Source of the DNA: Desulfurococcales archaeon
Lineage (GTDB): Archaea > Thermoproteota > Thermoprotei_A > Sulfolobales > Ignisphaeraceae
Assembly (NCBI GenBank): GCA_028276605.1
Contig: JAPYWC010000009.1
Coordinates: 1 to 16,889 of the forward strand
DNA length: 16,889 nt
Reading direction: 5' to 3'
Positions 1 to 7,882 of the stretch are shown here, piece by piece; position 1 is the stretch's first letter; each line of letters opens with the position of its first letter. Below the pieces are notes generated by a model. That model was not told where the DNA came from, did not search any database, and was given only the letters and a program-made list of their open reading frames with translations. The position numbers and the translations under genes were made by a program.

Positions 1-2084
1 GCGTGTAGCTGCTCCTTATTGTAGAGCCTGACCTCAATGCATTGCCCAAGTTCTTGGAATAGCTTCTTCAAGCTGTTCACAGCTGAGTTATATGCTTCAT
101 TATCGCTGAGCACACCTCCTCCAAGTAGTAGCCTAATCTTTGCACCCTCCTTGCAAGCTTTCTTCAAAGCCTTGATTAGGTCGTCGAGTCCATCTACTGA
201 TAGAACCCATGTAGTTATATCGATGCTGGATCTAGCCATCTTAACCCATTCAATGATTGGTTTCTTCAATGGTCTCCCAAGACTTGTCTGAACAATGCCG
301 TTGGCTATCGGCTTGGCGATTAAGCAGCTTACAGAGAATGGCTGGATAAAGGGTCCTGAGATACAGCCCTCCTCAATAAAGTAGTTACCTACGGTACCAT
401 CAAACCTATCGAATGTTGCCATGAACTTGTCTATAACCTTATTGAAGTGTTCCTTAAACTTACCAGGAATTATCTCTGCTAAGCATCGATTAACAACATA
501 GCTATGTGGTGTCACATGAGCATTATTATGTAGATACTCTATGTTCTTTAGGAATATCTCTAGCCTAATCTGAACAGAGTTAAGCTTTTGAATATCTTGC
601 GGTGATAGGGATGATAATTGCCTCAAACTATTAACAGTTGTAGAGATGATGTTGCGAAGCAATGAAAATGTATTAGAGTCCAATGAAGCAACGCATTGAT
701 TGCTATGATCCTGCTGATCTCGTGACAAGATATTGCTGAGAGCACCACTTATAATGTTATAGAGAGCCTCCCTATGCTCAGCCAAGTACTTGAGGAAGCC
801 ATAACCTCCAGAAGCAGCTTCAAATATCCATACATCATACGAATCACTAGAGTCTTTACTGGGCAGTATAACATAGCTTAACTCATCACTTGAAAGCCCT
901 AGGTATGACCAGAGCCCAAGAATAATCATATGCGCTATTGTGTGAACAACTATGAACTTCATAGCTCTATTCATATAACTGGGATCAGCTTTTTGAATCT
1001 CATCTATAATCCTCTTCCTAGTATCATCAGAAATTTTACGACAAAGCATATACTCTAGCTTAATCCATGGAGCAAGAGGTGCTCGTCTATGTTCTTCAGG
1101 CAACCCCTTAGCTTTAGTGAGGAGATAGGCCTTGAATTGTAGCCAACTCTGAATAAGGGGATCCCGCATAAGATCCTGCAACAACTCATTAAGAACTGCA
1201 TCATTGAACTCTATCTTTAGGGCTGAGGTCATGTAAAGCCTTATACCAAGAGTCTTACCAAACTTCACCCTAAGCATATTGGCGACGAACTTTTTAGGCA
1301 AGAAGTTCACAGCATCATAGTAGGCGAGAACATTAACAGGATCAATGAATAGTATCTTAAGGAAAGGTCTCCCTTTATATGGTAAAGTAAGCAAAGTCTT
1401 TGAAACACCAATCCTCTCTTCTTCAAACTCTCTAAGCCTAATCCTTATATCGCTAACAACCTTGTAAAGACCTGCATAGCTCTCCCTTGCACTACTCCAT
1501 CTTATAAACTCTGGGCAGCTCTTGCCCTTAGCCATGGGGCATATACCAATTAGTGGGCATTGATCTCTATGCGTTAGCAATACAATACCTAGACGACAGA
1601 AGTTAGGATTGTTAATGCTTTCATAGCTAAACTCTGCTAAGACAAATTGCCCTCTATCATGGGATCTCTTTATACTCTCCCTAGCTTCATTTGCAGATGC
1701 TTTACCAGTAAAGTGCTCTAAAAGCTTCTTATTGATTATTAGCACATACTTATTACTCTGTGAAGAGAATCTAATCGCTGGAAACTCCTCGTATATGTAA
1801 ATCCTATCTATTGCCTTCTCACGCAGGCGGGTTCTCCACAATTCCTCTAGACGTTCACACCTCTTATCATTAACTATTTCATGGATAGGTTTGGAGAGAA
1901 GCTGAGAATCAGCATTTTCGCAGTAGAATCCTCTCATTCCCTTTGGATACCAGAAAGTCATAATAGTCGAGTCTCCAGTACCGTGCATTGAGGGTGAGGT
2001 GAAGATTATTTTAAATGGTGTAAACGCGTATAGAGCAGCTAAACCCTGACGTGAATAGGTGCTGGAGGAGCTCATGACCTCCAT
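1..2084 (-). CDS. DUF1998 (DrmB-like) protein with C-terminal PLD nuclease domain (DrmC-like), 3' partial
   Basis: The minus strand is open without a stop from ATG 2084 to the window edge, giving 694 visible residues. Residues 163-190 hold a cysteine group (C163, C176, C182, C190) suggesting a metal site. Residues 380-430 carry the DUF1998 signature: VHTIAHMI (H381, H385), then a hydrophobic stretch and IFEAASGGYGF (G426-G427). From about residue 610 the chain becomes a PLD-like domain: SSIDITTWVLSVDG followed by KKACKEGAKIRLLLGGG. It ends at EQLH-A, where the His of an HxK(x4)D motif would sit, so the catalytic motif is cut by the window edge. DUF1998 is the hallmark of DISARM DrmB and PLD of DrmC; here both appear in one chain. 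The start overlaps the helicase stop (TGATG, 2086-2082), so translation is probably coupled. An alternative ATG lies at 2075. Domain calls are from motif recognition only. Confidence 0.72.
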   Translation of the reverse strand, partial: MEVMSSSSTYSRQGLAALYAFTPFKIIFTSPSMHGTGDSTIMTFWYPKGMRGFYCENADSQLLSKPIHEIVNDKRCERLEELWRTRLREKAIDRIYIYEEFPAIRFSSQSNKYVLIINKKLLEHFTGKASANEARESIKRSHDRGQFVLAEFSYESINNPNFCRLGIVLLTHRDQCPLIGICPMAKGKSCPEFIRWSSARESYAGLYKVVSDIRIRLREFEEERIGVSKTLLTLPYKGRPFLKILFIDPVNVLAYYDAVNFLPKKFVANMLRVKFGKTLGIRLYMTSALKIEFNDAVLNELLQDLMRDPLIQSWLQFKAYLLTKAKGLPEEHRRAPLAPWIKLEYMLCRKISDDTRKRIIDEIQKADPSYMNRAMKFIVVHTIAHMIILGLWSYLGLSSDELSYVILPSKDSSDSYDVWIFEAASGGYGFLKYLAEHREALYNIISGALSNILSRDQQDHSNQCVASLDSNTFSLLRNIISTTVNSLRQLSSLSPQDIQKLNSVQIRLEIFLKNIEYLHNNAHVTPHSYVVNRCLAEIIPGKFKEHFNKVIDKFMATFDRFDGTVGNYFIEEGCISGPFIQPFSVSCLIAKPIANGIVQTSLGRPLKKPIIEWVKMARSSIDITTWVLSVDGLDDLIKALKKACKEGAKIRLLLGGGVLSDNEAYNSAVNSLKKLFQELGQCIEVRLYNKEQLH

Positions 2085-3463
2085 CACCTAATCGAAAGTT
2101 TTATGCTATCAGATTCGTGGCGTGAAACCATACCAAGAATGAGCCTAATGTGTTTAAGAACGTAGTCCCTCAAATCCTCACGATACCATACATATTCAAA
2201 GTTATCTTGAGTAACAATATCTTTAACCTTCTTAGGCTTTCTCGTTTCATGCAATACTATTATGAAGGGCCTCACATCACCTATTTCCTCTAGAAATTGT
2301 AGAAGATAATCGACACTATTTATCAAATCATTAATTGCGTTCATAAGGCTATTGACACTATTTTTACATGCATTAGGATCTCGAATCTTCGATAAGTTAA
2401 TGGATCGTTGTGGCTCCTCTTGAGCTGGCAACATAACTGTTATTATATTATTGTTGAATGAAATGGTTTGAGGTCTATTATTACGCCATTCAGTAACCTC
2501 CTGTTTAAGTCTATTTAATTGTTTTTTGGCTTCATCAGGTGTTAGAAGCGCTAAACCTGCTCCAAGCTCTGCATACTTACTGAATGTCTTTCCTATTTCT
2601 TTAATCCAACGCATGATATACTCGCTTATGATTTTTGCTACTGTAGGACCAATTACAGAGCCTTTAGGTTTACAAGAAGTAAGTAAATGCTTAACCTTGG
2701 TCATTGCATCTTTTTCTCTAGCTCTAATGTCTTTCACGATGCTATTTATCCTCTTTAGAATTCTACGATCTAAAGGTACAAATGTGCCGCCATACCTATT
2801 GCTCGACGATATAGTAACAATATTGCTTAATGCAGCATTTATGAGTTGCTGTAGAGACGCACCCCTAGACAGTACAATGCTAAAAAGCCTTTGCTTTACA
2901 TCATATTCCAGTACCTCGACGTTGAATAGCTTGTGAACTATTGCTGGATGAGGAAGTAACACTGGTGAGAGTGATAGACTCGTTGATGTGGAGCCCATCT
3001 TTGAGGATATGATTTGAACTTGTATAGGTGTGTATGTTGGTATGTAGAATGCCATTGCAATTCTGAATGACTCGTCTTTTCTACCTGCTCTACCAACTCT
3101 TTGAATAAGTGCTTCATCGGATATAGGCTCCTTGTACTGTACAATAAATGTTACATCATCGAAGTTAACGCCTAGATCAAGAGTTGAGGTTGCTAACAAT
3201 ATTTTGTAGGCTCCTTTCGTAAATTCTTGCTCTATCGATCTCCTCATATCATCTGCTAATGCTCCGTGATGCTCTTTAATGCTATCAGCTACTTTCTGTA
3301 TCTCATTCAATAGATCGTTTACGGTCTTATTGATAGCCTTTGTCACAAGAACAACTAGGTGACTCCAGCTATAATCATCATAGGTATCAGATCTTAAGCT
3401 TAAGGAGGGTCTAATGAGATTATTGTTGATGGTAACTCCTTTACTGTATCCTGCAGCTAACAC
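2084..3463 (-). CDS. SF2 helicase C-terminal half (DrmA-like), separated from the N-terminal half by a +1 frame change
   Basis: This 459-residue ORF (GTG 3463) lacks an ATP-binding Walker A but carries the second RecA-like domain of an SF2 helicase. Residues 60-85 resemble the segment that follows motif IV (HHGALADDMRRSIEQEF). Motif V is LLATSTLDLGVNFDDV (about 89-104) and motif VI is QRVGRAGR (121-128). About 330 further residues form a helical C-terminal region I do not recognise. Alone it cannot be an active helicase; it completes the ORF at 3441-5144, which stops just after motif IV. The two ORFs overlap by 23 bases in different frames. No Shine-Dalgarno stands before the GTG, so the true product may be one protein of about 1,020 residues (matching the large DISARM DrmA) reached by frameshifting, a two-subunit helicase, or a frameshifted gene. 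The stop overlaps the downstream ATG. Confidence 0.75.
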   Translation of the reverse strand: MLAAGYSKGVTINNNLIRPSLSLRSDTYDDYSWSHLVVLVTKAINKTVNDLLNEIQKVADSIKEHHGALADDMRRSIEQEFTKGAYKILLATSTLDLGVNFDDVTFIVQYKEPISDEALIQRVGRAGRKDESFRIAMAFYIPTYTPIQVQIISSKMGSTSTSLSLSPVLLPHPAIVHKLFNVEVLEYDVKQRLFSIVLSRGASLQQLINAALSNIVTISSSNRYGGTFVPLDRRILKRINSIVKDIRAREKDAMTKVKHLLTSCKPKGSVIGPTVAKIISEYIMRWIKEIGKTFSKYAELGAGLALLTPDEAKKQLNRLKQEVTEWRNNRPQTISFNNNIITVMLPAQEEPQRSINLSKIRDPNACKNSVNSLMNAINDLINSVDYLLQFLEEIGDVRPFIIVLHETRKPKKVKDIVTQDNFEYVWYREDLRDYVLKHIRLILGMVSRHESDSIKLSIR

Positions 3464-5144
3464 TAAGTATGTGATCGCATACCTCTACACCTTCTCTATC
3501 ACGAAAGATTGTGTCAACATATTTTCTAAGTGTTGAGACTTCTGAAATGCTATCAACAAATACAATAGCTTTCAGAGATCTATTCATTAATGCAGCTGCA
3601 AGGATTTGTATTATGCCTTGTACGAGAGTTTCGATTGATAGTCTGTAGGGTAGAAGGGTTATGATTACTTTTAGCACTTTGTTTGGGTTATCAGGTTCAA
3701 GCTTATCGTACTCAATTAGGGAGATCATGTTGAGGTCTATATCATAAGATGTGCATTTATCATCCTTACATATGCCAAGAATCCATTGGGCCAGCTCTCT
3801 CTTATTTCCTAAGGGTATTGTTGCTGATGATAGAACAAATTTCGTCCTCTTCCCTATTTGAGAATTCAACATATGCCTATAGAGCTTTATTGCCGCTACT
3901 AGGTCAAGGTAATTGATGTTGACATATACGTGAGCTTCGTCAAATACTATGAAGCTTCTCTCAATGTACGCATTTCGAAAATCGGGCTTCGTACTTTTTA
4001 TCCTCTCCCTAATAGTCCACGGGTTGGTTATTAGTATGTCTGGGGATTGAGACAGGATATAGTTACGATCACTGCGATGTAGAGCCATTCCCTTGAAGTA
4101 TGTTAAGGGGATTCTCTGTTTATTGGCTAGCTCAAGGAAAGTGTTTAGCTGTACAACTTCAGAGCCTCCTACTTTGCTAGGAGTGCGAACTTGTATCAAC
4201 TTGCCTTGTAAGCCGTTGCCTAGGTCAATCTCTGCAATCTCTTTCTCGTTATAGTCTTGCTCTTCTGTAACCCCCTTATCAATGGCGACAGTTAATTCTA
4301 TGCCTAGCTCGTCTTTGAGGTACTTGTTCACATGATGCAGTATTTTTAGGAGGAGCTCTAGTTGCTGTTTCTGAAGAGATTTTCGGGGATAGACTAGCAG
4401 CGCGCCTTCACTACCAAATCCAAATGCAACATTCTGTAGTTGAAGTCCTTGCTGTAGCTTCTTTGCAAGTGCATAGGCTATAGCAGGAACCATGAACACA
4501 AGTGTCTTACCTGTTGCAGTAGGGGCGTCGATAACGTAGTAGTCTTCAGCTCCTAAAAGTATGTTCTCAATAGCTTTGTACTGCCATAGAGCTAGGGATT
4601 TGAATCCAGCATTCTTCAAGCCTTCAACAATGGCTTTAGCGGCTGCATTAGCCTCCTTTTCTTTTACCCCATTACCTTTAAAGAAACGAATCAGCAGCAC
4701 CTTTAAATTATCTACATTAACAGCGTTGAAGTTTGGTAGCTTGGACTCTTCAAACTCTATAATGTATTGCCCTACCCATCTACCATCCAAATCATCTTCG
4801 TAAGCTCTTCCACGAATAACCCTAAACACAACATCTCCGTGAAGCGTAGTGTAAACAGGTACTCCATCAATTTCTCCAATCCTTACCACAACACCTCTAG
4901 ACTCCAAGCCCCGTAACACATCTACGCAGCTTGAGAGCTCTTGATCCTTAGAAATATCGTAAATCACATACTTATAGCCTAGATTCGGCTTTGGAATTTC
5001 AGTAGGAACTGCATTTGATGGGTTTAGAACGTAAACAAGGTATTCAACAGCTTTGCTACTTTGAGATAGTTTAAAGTGTTCAAGTTGCTTCTTCACGAGA
5101 AGCTGGTAACATCTAATCTCATTTAGCGATGGCGGCAAGCGCAC
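3441..5144 (-). CDS. SF2 DEAH-box helicase N-terminal half (DrmA-like)
   Basis: This 567-residue protein begins with about 180 residues of unrecognised N-terminal domain. An SF2 helicase core follows: a Q-motif-like LALWQYKAIENIL (185-197), Walker A APTATGKT (207-214), motif Ia VYPRKSLQKQQ (251-261), LITNPWTIRERI (371-382), motif II DEAH (402-405), motif III SSAT (439-442) and the start of domain 2, KAIVFVDSISEVSTLRKYV (525-543). It then reads SVSCRIQ and stops at TAA 3443-3441, while motifs V and VI continue in the +1 frame. A frame change must fall between 3484 (where the second frame opens after TAG) and 3441. The role would be ATP-dependent DNA translocation or unwinding, in DISARM terms DrmA. 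The GTG start at 5144 has no Shine-Dalgarno but a TATA-like box about 31 bases upstream, suggesting a leaderless transcript. Confidence 0.8.
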   Translation of the reverse strand: MRLPPSLNEIRCYQLLVKKQLEHFKLSQSSKAVEYLVYVLNPSNAVPTEIPKPNLGYKYVIYDISKDQELSSCVDVLRGLESRGVVVRIGEIDGVPVYTTLHGDVVFRVIRGRAYEDDLDGRWVGQYIIEFEESKLPNFNAVNVDNLKVLLIRFFKGNGVKEKEANAAAKAIVEGLKNAGFKSLALWQYKAIENILLGAEDYYVIDAPTATGKTLVFMVPAIAYALAKKLQQGLQLQNVAFGFGSEGALLVYPRKSLQKQQLELLLKILHHVNKYLKDELGIELTVAIDKGVTEEQDYNEKEIAEIDLGNGLQGKLIQVRTPSKVGGSEVVQLNTFLELANKQRIPLTYFKGMALHRSDRNYILSQSPDILITNPWTIRERIKSTKPDFRNAYIERSFIVFDEAHVYVNINYLDLVAAIKLYRHMLNSQIGKRTKFVLSSATIPLGNKRELAQWILGICKDDKCTSYDIDLNMISLIEYDKLEPDNPNKVLKVIITLLPYRLSIETLVQGIIQILAAALMNRSLKAIVFVDSISEVSTLRKYVDTIFRDREGVEVCDHILSVSCRIQ

Positions 5145-5170
5145 ACCAAGAAATTTCTGTAATGATTCTC

Positions 5171-5180
5171 TTTAAAAGTA
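5171..5180 (-). promoter_or_regulatory. TATA-like promoter element of the helicase gene
   Basis: The minus strand reads tacttttaaa, centred about 31 bases before GTG 5144. That spacing would place the transcription start within a few bases of the start codon, which fits the absence of a Shine-Dalgarno. A second AT-rich box (tatactttta) lies about 15-20 bases further upstream. Position and composition are the only evidence. Confidence 0.4.
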
Positions 5181-5221
5181 TTAAAAACAATGTAAAAGTA
5201 TAGGGGAATGTATTAATTACT

Positions 5222-6340
5222 CTAAACGCTGTAAATTACTATGTATGCTTTGCTTCCTCTAGGCCCTATATTTCTCTGCTCCTCCATCTCCACCACATCA
5301 ACTTTTATATCATTCCACACCTTCTTAGCTAGCTCAATAAACTTCTCTAGAGCTCTCTTATCCTCTTCGTGAAGTATCAAGACCTTCTTTCTCAACGCAG
5401 CTGTTCTCCTCATGAAGATCTCTAAATCGTTTAGGTATGAATCAAGTGTTTTACCCCTCCTCTCATTCACTATAACCTCTCTCGACATGTAAAGCCTTGG
5501 AGTTTTCCCTGTTAAGCTCTTGAAGAGTTGAGGGAATCTCGATATTTTTAGCCATGTCCAGTAGAAGTAGGATAGCTCTGCATACTGAATCTCATCAACA
5601 TGTGGAGGGTCTGTAACCAATGTCCAATCACTTCTATACCTAATCGATAATGCGTTGTGGAGAAGGATTCTTGCATCGGCATCACAAGTTAGTGTATAGC
5701 ACACGCTATAGAATTTCCTGGTTTTGAAGAATGTGTAGAACCTCTTAATCGCTTTCTCAAAAGCTTCTAAAGCATCCTCAGGACATCTCCTCTCTGGCGC
5801 CCAGTAGCTTGGAACTCCCCAGCTCCCAGCACCACACCTCTTCATATACGATGCTGGAAACAATGCTGCACAGAATGCTAGGTAAAGCGCTAGCTTTGTT
5901 CTTGGGCTAGCCTCTACAGAGTCTATGGATGCTAAGATAGCTCTAAGCTTCTTCCTATTCTCTGGAGAGAAAAACTCGCTTACCCTCTCAAAATTCCTCT
6001 TCTTAAGAAATGGGATTCCGCGATAGTAGAGGTAGTCGATTGGAAGCTTAGCAGAGCTTGCAAACCTCCAAATCTTAGAGGCGTTCTCGAGAACCTTGAG
6101 AGCTGCAGAGAGAAACTCATCAGCATCAGCACCAGCTATATGAACATGTGCAACAAGCCATGCATAAGGATTTATATCAGAGTATACAACCCTTTTACTC
6201 ATCTCAAGAGCAGCTAAAACAATAGAGCCAGAACCACCGAAAGGATCAACAACAACACGATCAGAAGAATCCAGGTAACGCTTAACAATACCAAATGGCT
6301 TCCTACCCCAAAACCTAATAAGCATCTTTAATACCATCAC
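5222..6340 (-). CDS. DNA N6-adenine/N4-cytosine methyltransferase-like protein (COG1743/DUF1156-like)
   Basis: This 372-residue protein has the amino-methyltransferase layout with the AdoMet site first. RFWGRKPFGIVKRYL lies at 9-23, motif I DPFGGSG at 32-38, and the acidic ribose-binding residue in YSDINPYA (D55). After a long middle region comes motif IV TDPPHVDEIQYAELSYFYW (243-261). The N-terminal xxWxxKP followed by DPFGGSG and a late DPPxVDEIQY is familiar from archaeal and bacterial DNA methylases related to COG1743. The usual aromatic fourth residue of DPPY/F/W is His here, so activity or specificity may differ. It would modify host DNA, giving self marking beside the helicase genes, from which it is separated by 77 bases on the same strand. 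GTG 6340 and ATG 6337 are both possible starts, with GAGGT at 6350-6346. It could instead be a solitary methylase unrelated to the defence genes. Confidence 0.75.
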   Translation of the reverse strand: MMVLKMLIRFWGRKPFGIVKRYLDSSDRVVVDPFGGSGSIVLAALEMSKRVVYSDINPYAWLVAHVHIAGADADEFLSAALKVLENASKIWRFASSAKLPIDYLYYRGIPFLKKRNFERVSEFFSPENRKKLRAILASIDSVEASPRTKLALYLAFCAALFPASYMKRCGAGSWGVPSYWAPERRCPEDALEAFEKAIKRFYTFFKTRKFYSVCYTLTCDADARILLHNALSIRYRSDWTLVTDPPHVDEIQYAELSYFYWTWLKISRFPQLFKSLTGKTPRLYMSREVIVNERRGKTLDSYLNDLEIFMRRTAALRKKVLILHEEDKRALEKFIELAKKVWNDIKVDVVEMEEQRNIGPRGSKAYIVIYSV

Positions 6341-6367
6341 GAAGAACCTCTCAAGTTACAATGCACC

Positions 6368-6377
6368 TATTTAAAAG
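6368..6377 (-). promoter_or_regulatory. TATA-like promoter element of the methyltransferase gene
   Basis: The minus strand reads cttttaaata about 32 bases before the GTG/ATG start, a good match in sequence and position to a crenarchaeal TATA box. Another AT-rich box, tatatataa, lies upstream at 6412-6404 and could be an additional promoter. Confidence 0.45.
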
Positions 6378-6639
6378 GTGTTATGAAACCCTTAATATAG
6401 GCGTTATATATAGCCCAAACAGACCTCATAACTGTCTAAAGTACTTCTAAAGTAATTTCTCAGTATTTCGTGGAAGGTCTTAGAACTCTACATTCAAGCC
6501 ATATCATCAGATTTCAGAAAGTAGACACAAGAATATGTTGTTGAAGCAATTTCTCAATAGGATGCTTACCTTGAGAAAGAAGGGAGAAACTGTTTTCACA
6601 TATTATGAGCGCCTAGCCAGAAGCTTACAGATATACAGA
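6378..6639. other. Gene-free stretch upstream of the methyltransferase
   Basis: I see no convincing gene here. The only structure noticed is a short direct repeat (tctaaagta twice near 6434-6452) and the AT-rich boxes upstream of the methyltransferase. An open frame on the plus strand from 6535 to 6780 lies antisense to the zinc-ribbon remnant, has no recognisable content, and I treat it as chance. Confidence 0.4.
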
Positions 6640-6768
6640 TTAGTAATTGAATATTCCTCTGTATTTTGGGTACTTCAGTCTTTTAACTGTGTAGAATCTG
6701 AACTTCCAGGTTTTGTGGAGCTTGAACTCTTCTTCATAGCCACAGTAAGGACATTTAACTACATCTGC
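6640..6768 (-). pseudogene. Remnant of a small zinc-ribbon protein
   Basis: Forty-two codons are open on the minus strand from GCA 6768 to TAA 6642-6640. They encode VKCPYCGYEEEFKLHKTW followed by KFRFYTVKRLKYPKYRGIFNY. The first CPYC pair is intact. The second expected pair, which in zinc ribbons of this shape would be CPKC, reads YPKY; both changes are explained by G-to-A transitions (TGY to TAY). The frame opens after TGA with no start codon, and ends right after FNY, where I would expect more sequence. I read it as a decayed gene. The family resemblance (a crenarchaeal zinc ribbon with a KTWRFRFY-type middle) is from memory. It lies directly downstream of the PaREP1 remnant and overlaps its last codons. 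Confidence 0.5.
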
Positions 6769-7222
6769 TCATCTGCATAGCATTTCCGTTCAGTGTTGTT
6801 TGTGAGGATTTTGTTGTTTCTGTGGGGGTTCTCTTGGCTGTGTTGACCATGGTCTCTATGTACTCGTACCTCTCCTTAACATCTTCGCTGCTCAGCTTTG
6901 CTTCGTGGAAGCCGTCTACATGTAGCTTGAGTGCTGTGTCTCACCAGAGAATGAACTCTTTAACACCAGGAGCTCTGGCTACACTTTGAGCAACTTTTTC
7001 AAGAGGTTTTGGCCACGAGCCACCAGATTCAGTAGCTTTTCTAGTTTCTGGAGGGTTGAGGGCTGTGGCAAGAGCCTTGACAGCCTCTTCAGCTGCTTTA
7101 TAGAGCTTTTCACTTGCTTGAACAGAATCCTTATCGATGAGCTCTCTACCTTCAGCGAGAAACCTCTCGGCAAGCTCAATATGCTTCAAAACCTCTTCAG
7201 GCAAATCAGCGTCAGGGCACAT
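6755..7222 (-). pseudogene. PaREP1-family protein interrupted by an in-frame TGA
   Basis: From ATG 7222 the first 93 residues read like the PaREP1 family (PF05942): HIELAERFLAEGRELIDKDS, then VQASEKLYKAAEEAVKALA, then SGGSWPKPLEKVAQSVA. A TGA at 6943-6941 stops the frame after FILW. Beyond it the same frame stays open for 61 codons to TAA 6757-6755 and keeps the family's conserved end, TALKLHVDGFHEAKLSSEDV and ERYEYIETMV. The TGA therefore sits inside the domain, probably replacing an Arg (CGA or AGA) or Trp codon. Simple decay is the likeliest reading. A sequencing error or stop-codon readthrough are alternatives. The function of PaREP1 proteins is not established; many copies occur in some crenarchaea, often beside other small genes. 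Confidence 0.7.
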
Positions 7223-7281
7223 GTTTGGCGTTCTCTAAATCTCGAGGGATATTCAAAATCAATAAATCTTATTATTAAAGC

Positions 7282-7574
7282 TATAGCTAAACCCCTTCCC
7301 CAGGTCTGAGGAGAGTAGTTTAGAGGCTTTGTCTCTATACCTGAACACTCCTCTTAGTGATAAAGGTGAGAATCTTTGCTTTGGTAACCCTCTTGGAGAG
7401 CCTTGTGAAGGTGGTGAGGATGAGGTCAAGAGAATTTTAGAGGCTATACACAGTACAACAGTTTGCAGAGCACATAGCATGGGTTCTGTTTCTAGGCTAA
7501 GGCATGTAAGGCGAGGTTCTCTAGAGGGGGTAGGCATTGAGAAAGAATTTGGTGTCTCTGAGGAAGAGCTATAA
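7282..7574 (+). CDS. Unrecognised small ORF of doubtful status
   Basis: The plus strand is open from 7282 to TAA 7574. There is no ATG near the front; TTG 7329 would give 81 residues. The product is charged and fairly Gly/Glu-rich (GNPLGEPCEGGEDEVKRILE, then RRGSLEGVGIEKEFGVSEEEL), a composition more protein-like than the reverse-strand frame over the same bases. I recognise no family and see no Shine-Dalgarno or clear TATA box. It could be the tail of a decayed gene or chance. Confidence 0.2.
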
Positions 7575-7706
7575 TGTGGTAATACTTTCACGATACCCTA
7601 TGTTACCGACAATAAGGTTCAGAACCCACTCAATTACAATTTCACGCGATTTTCTGTACCTACGCACATTCTATACAGTTTTTGAGACCCTATCCACAGA
7701 TCCCAT
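7569..7706 (-). pseudogene. Short ORF remnant with one internal stop
   Basis: From ATG 7706 the minus strand reads MGSVDRVSKTV, then TAG, then NVRRYRKSREIVIEWVLNLI, then VGNIGYRESITTL and TAG 7571-7569. Starting at the GTG just after the internal stop (7667) would give an intact 32-residue basic amphipathic peptide. I recognise no family. A TATA-like tataaaaat precedes the ATG. Confidence 0.2.
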
Positions 7707-7744
7707 ATTTTTATAGGCATGACAGTGACTTGGTAAATAAGTTG

Positions 7745-7858
7745 ATGTCTATAGCCACGTGCTACAGGTACTTAAGTAAAATGGATTTCTTTCTAGGGCT
7801 GGGATTCGAGAAGCTGTTGAAAGCATATATTTCATTTAGCTATAGATGTTGTTTTTAG
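7745..7858 (+). CDS. Possible 37-residue ORF upstream of rhomboid gene
   Basis: ATG 7745 to TAG 7858 encodes a 37-residue peptide (MSIATCYRYLSKMDFFLGLG, then FEKLLKAYISFSYRCCF) with no recognisable domain. A TATA-like tttttata (7708-7715) lies about 30 bases before its ATG, so it could be translated from a leaderless transcript that also covers the rhomboid gene. It may equally be just the leader of that transcript. Confidence 0.2.
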   Translation: MSIATCYRYLSKMDFFLGLGFEKLLKAYISFSYRCCF

Positions 7859-7882
7859 GCGGTTCTATACTAATGTAGTTGG

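Noticed and set aside
37..291. 84-residue plus-strand ORF
   Set aside because: It lies antisense to the PLD part of the 694-codon minus-strand gene and is a Ser/Leu-rich shadow.
2526..2936. 136-residue plus-strand ORF
   Set aside because: Antisense to the helicase C-terminal half; no domain or ribosome site.
6535..6780. 81-residue plus-strand ORF
   Set aside because: Antisense to the zinc-ribbon and PaREP1 remnants, which carry recognisable motifs on the minus strand.
7259..7591. 110-residue minus-strand ORF, Ser/Pro/Leu-rich
   Set aside because: The composition is typical of a shadow frame; the opposite strand reads more like protein.
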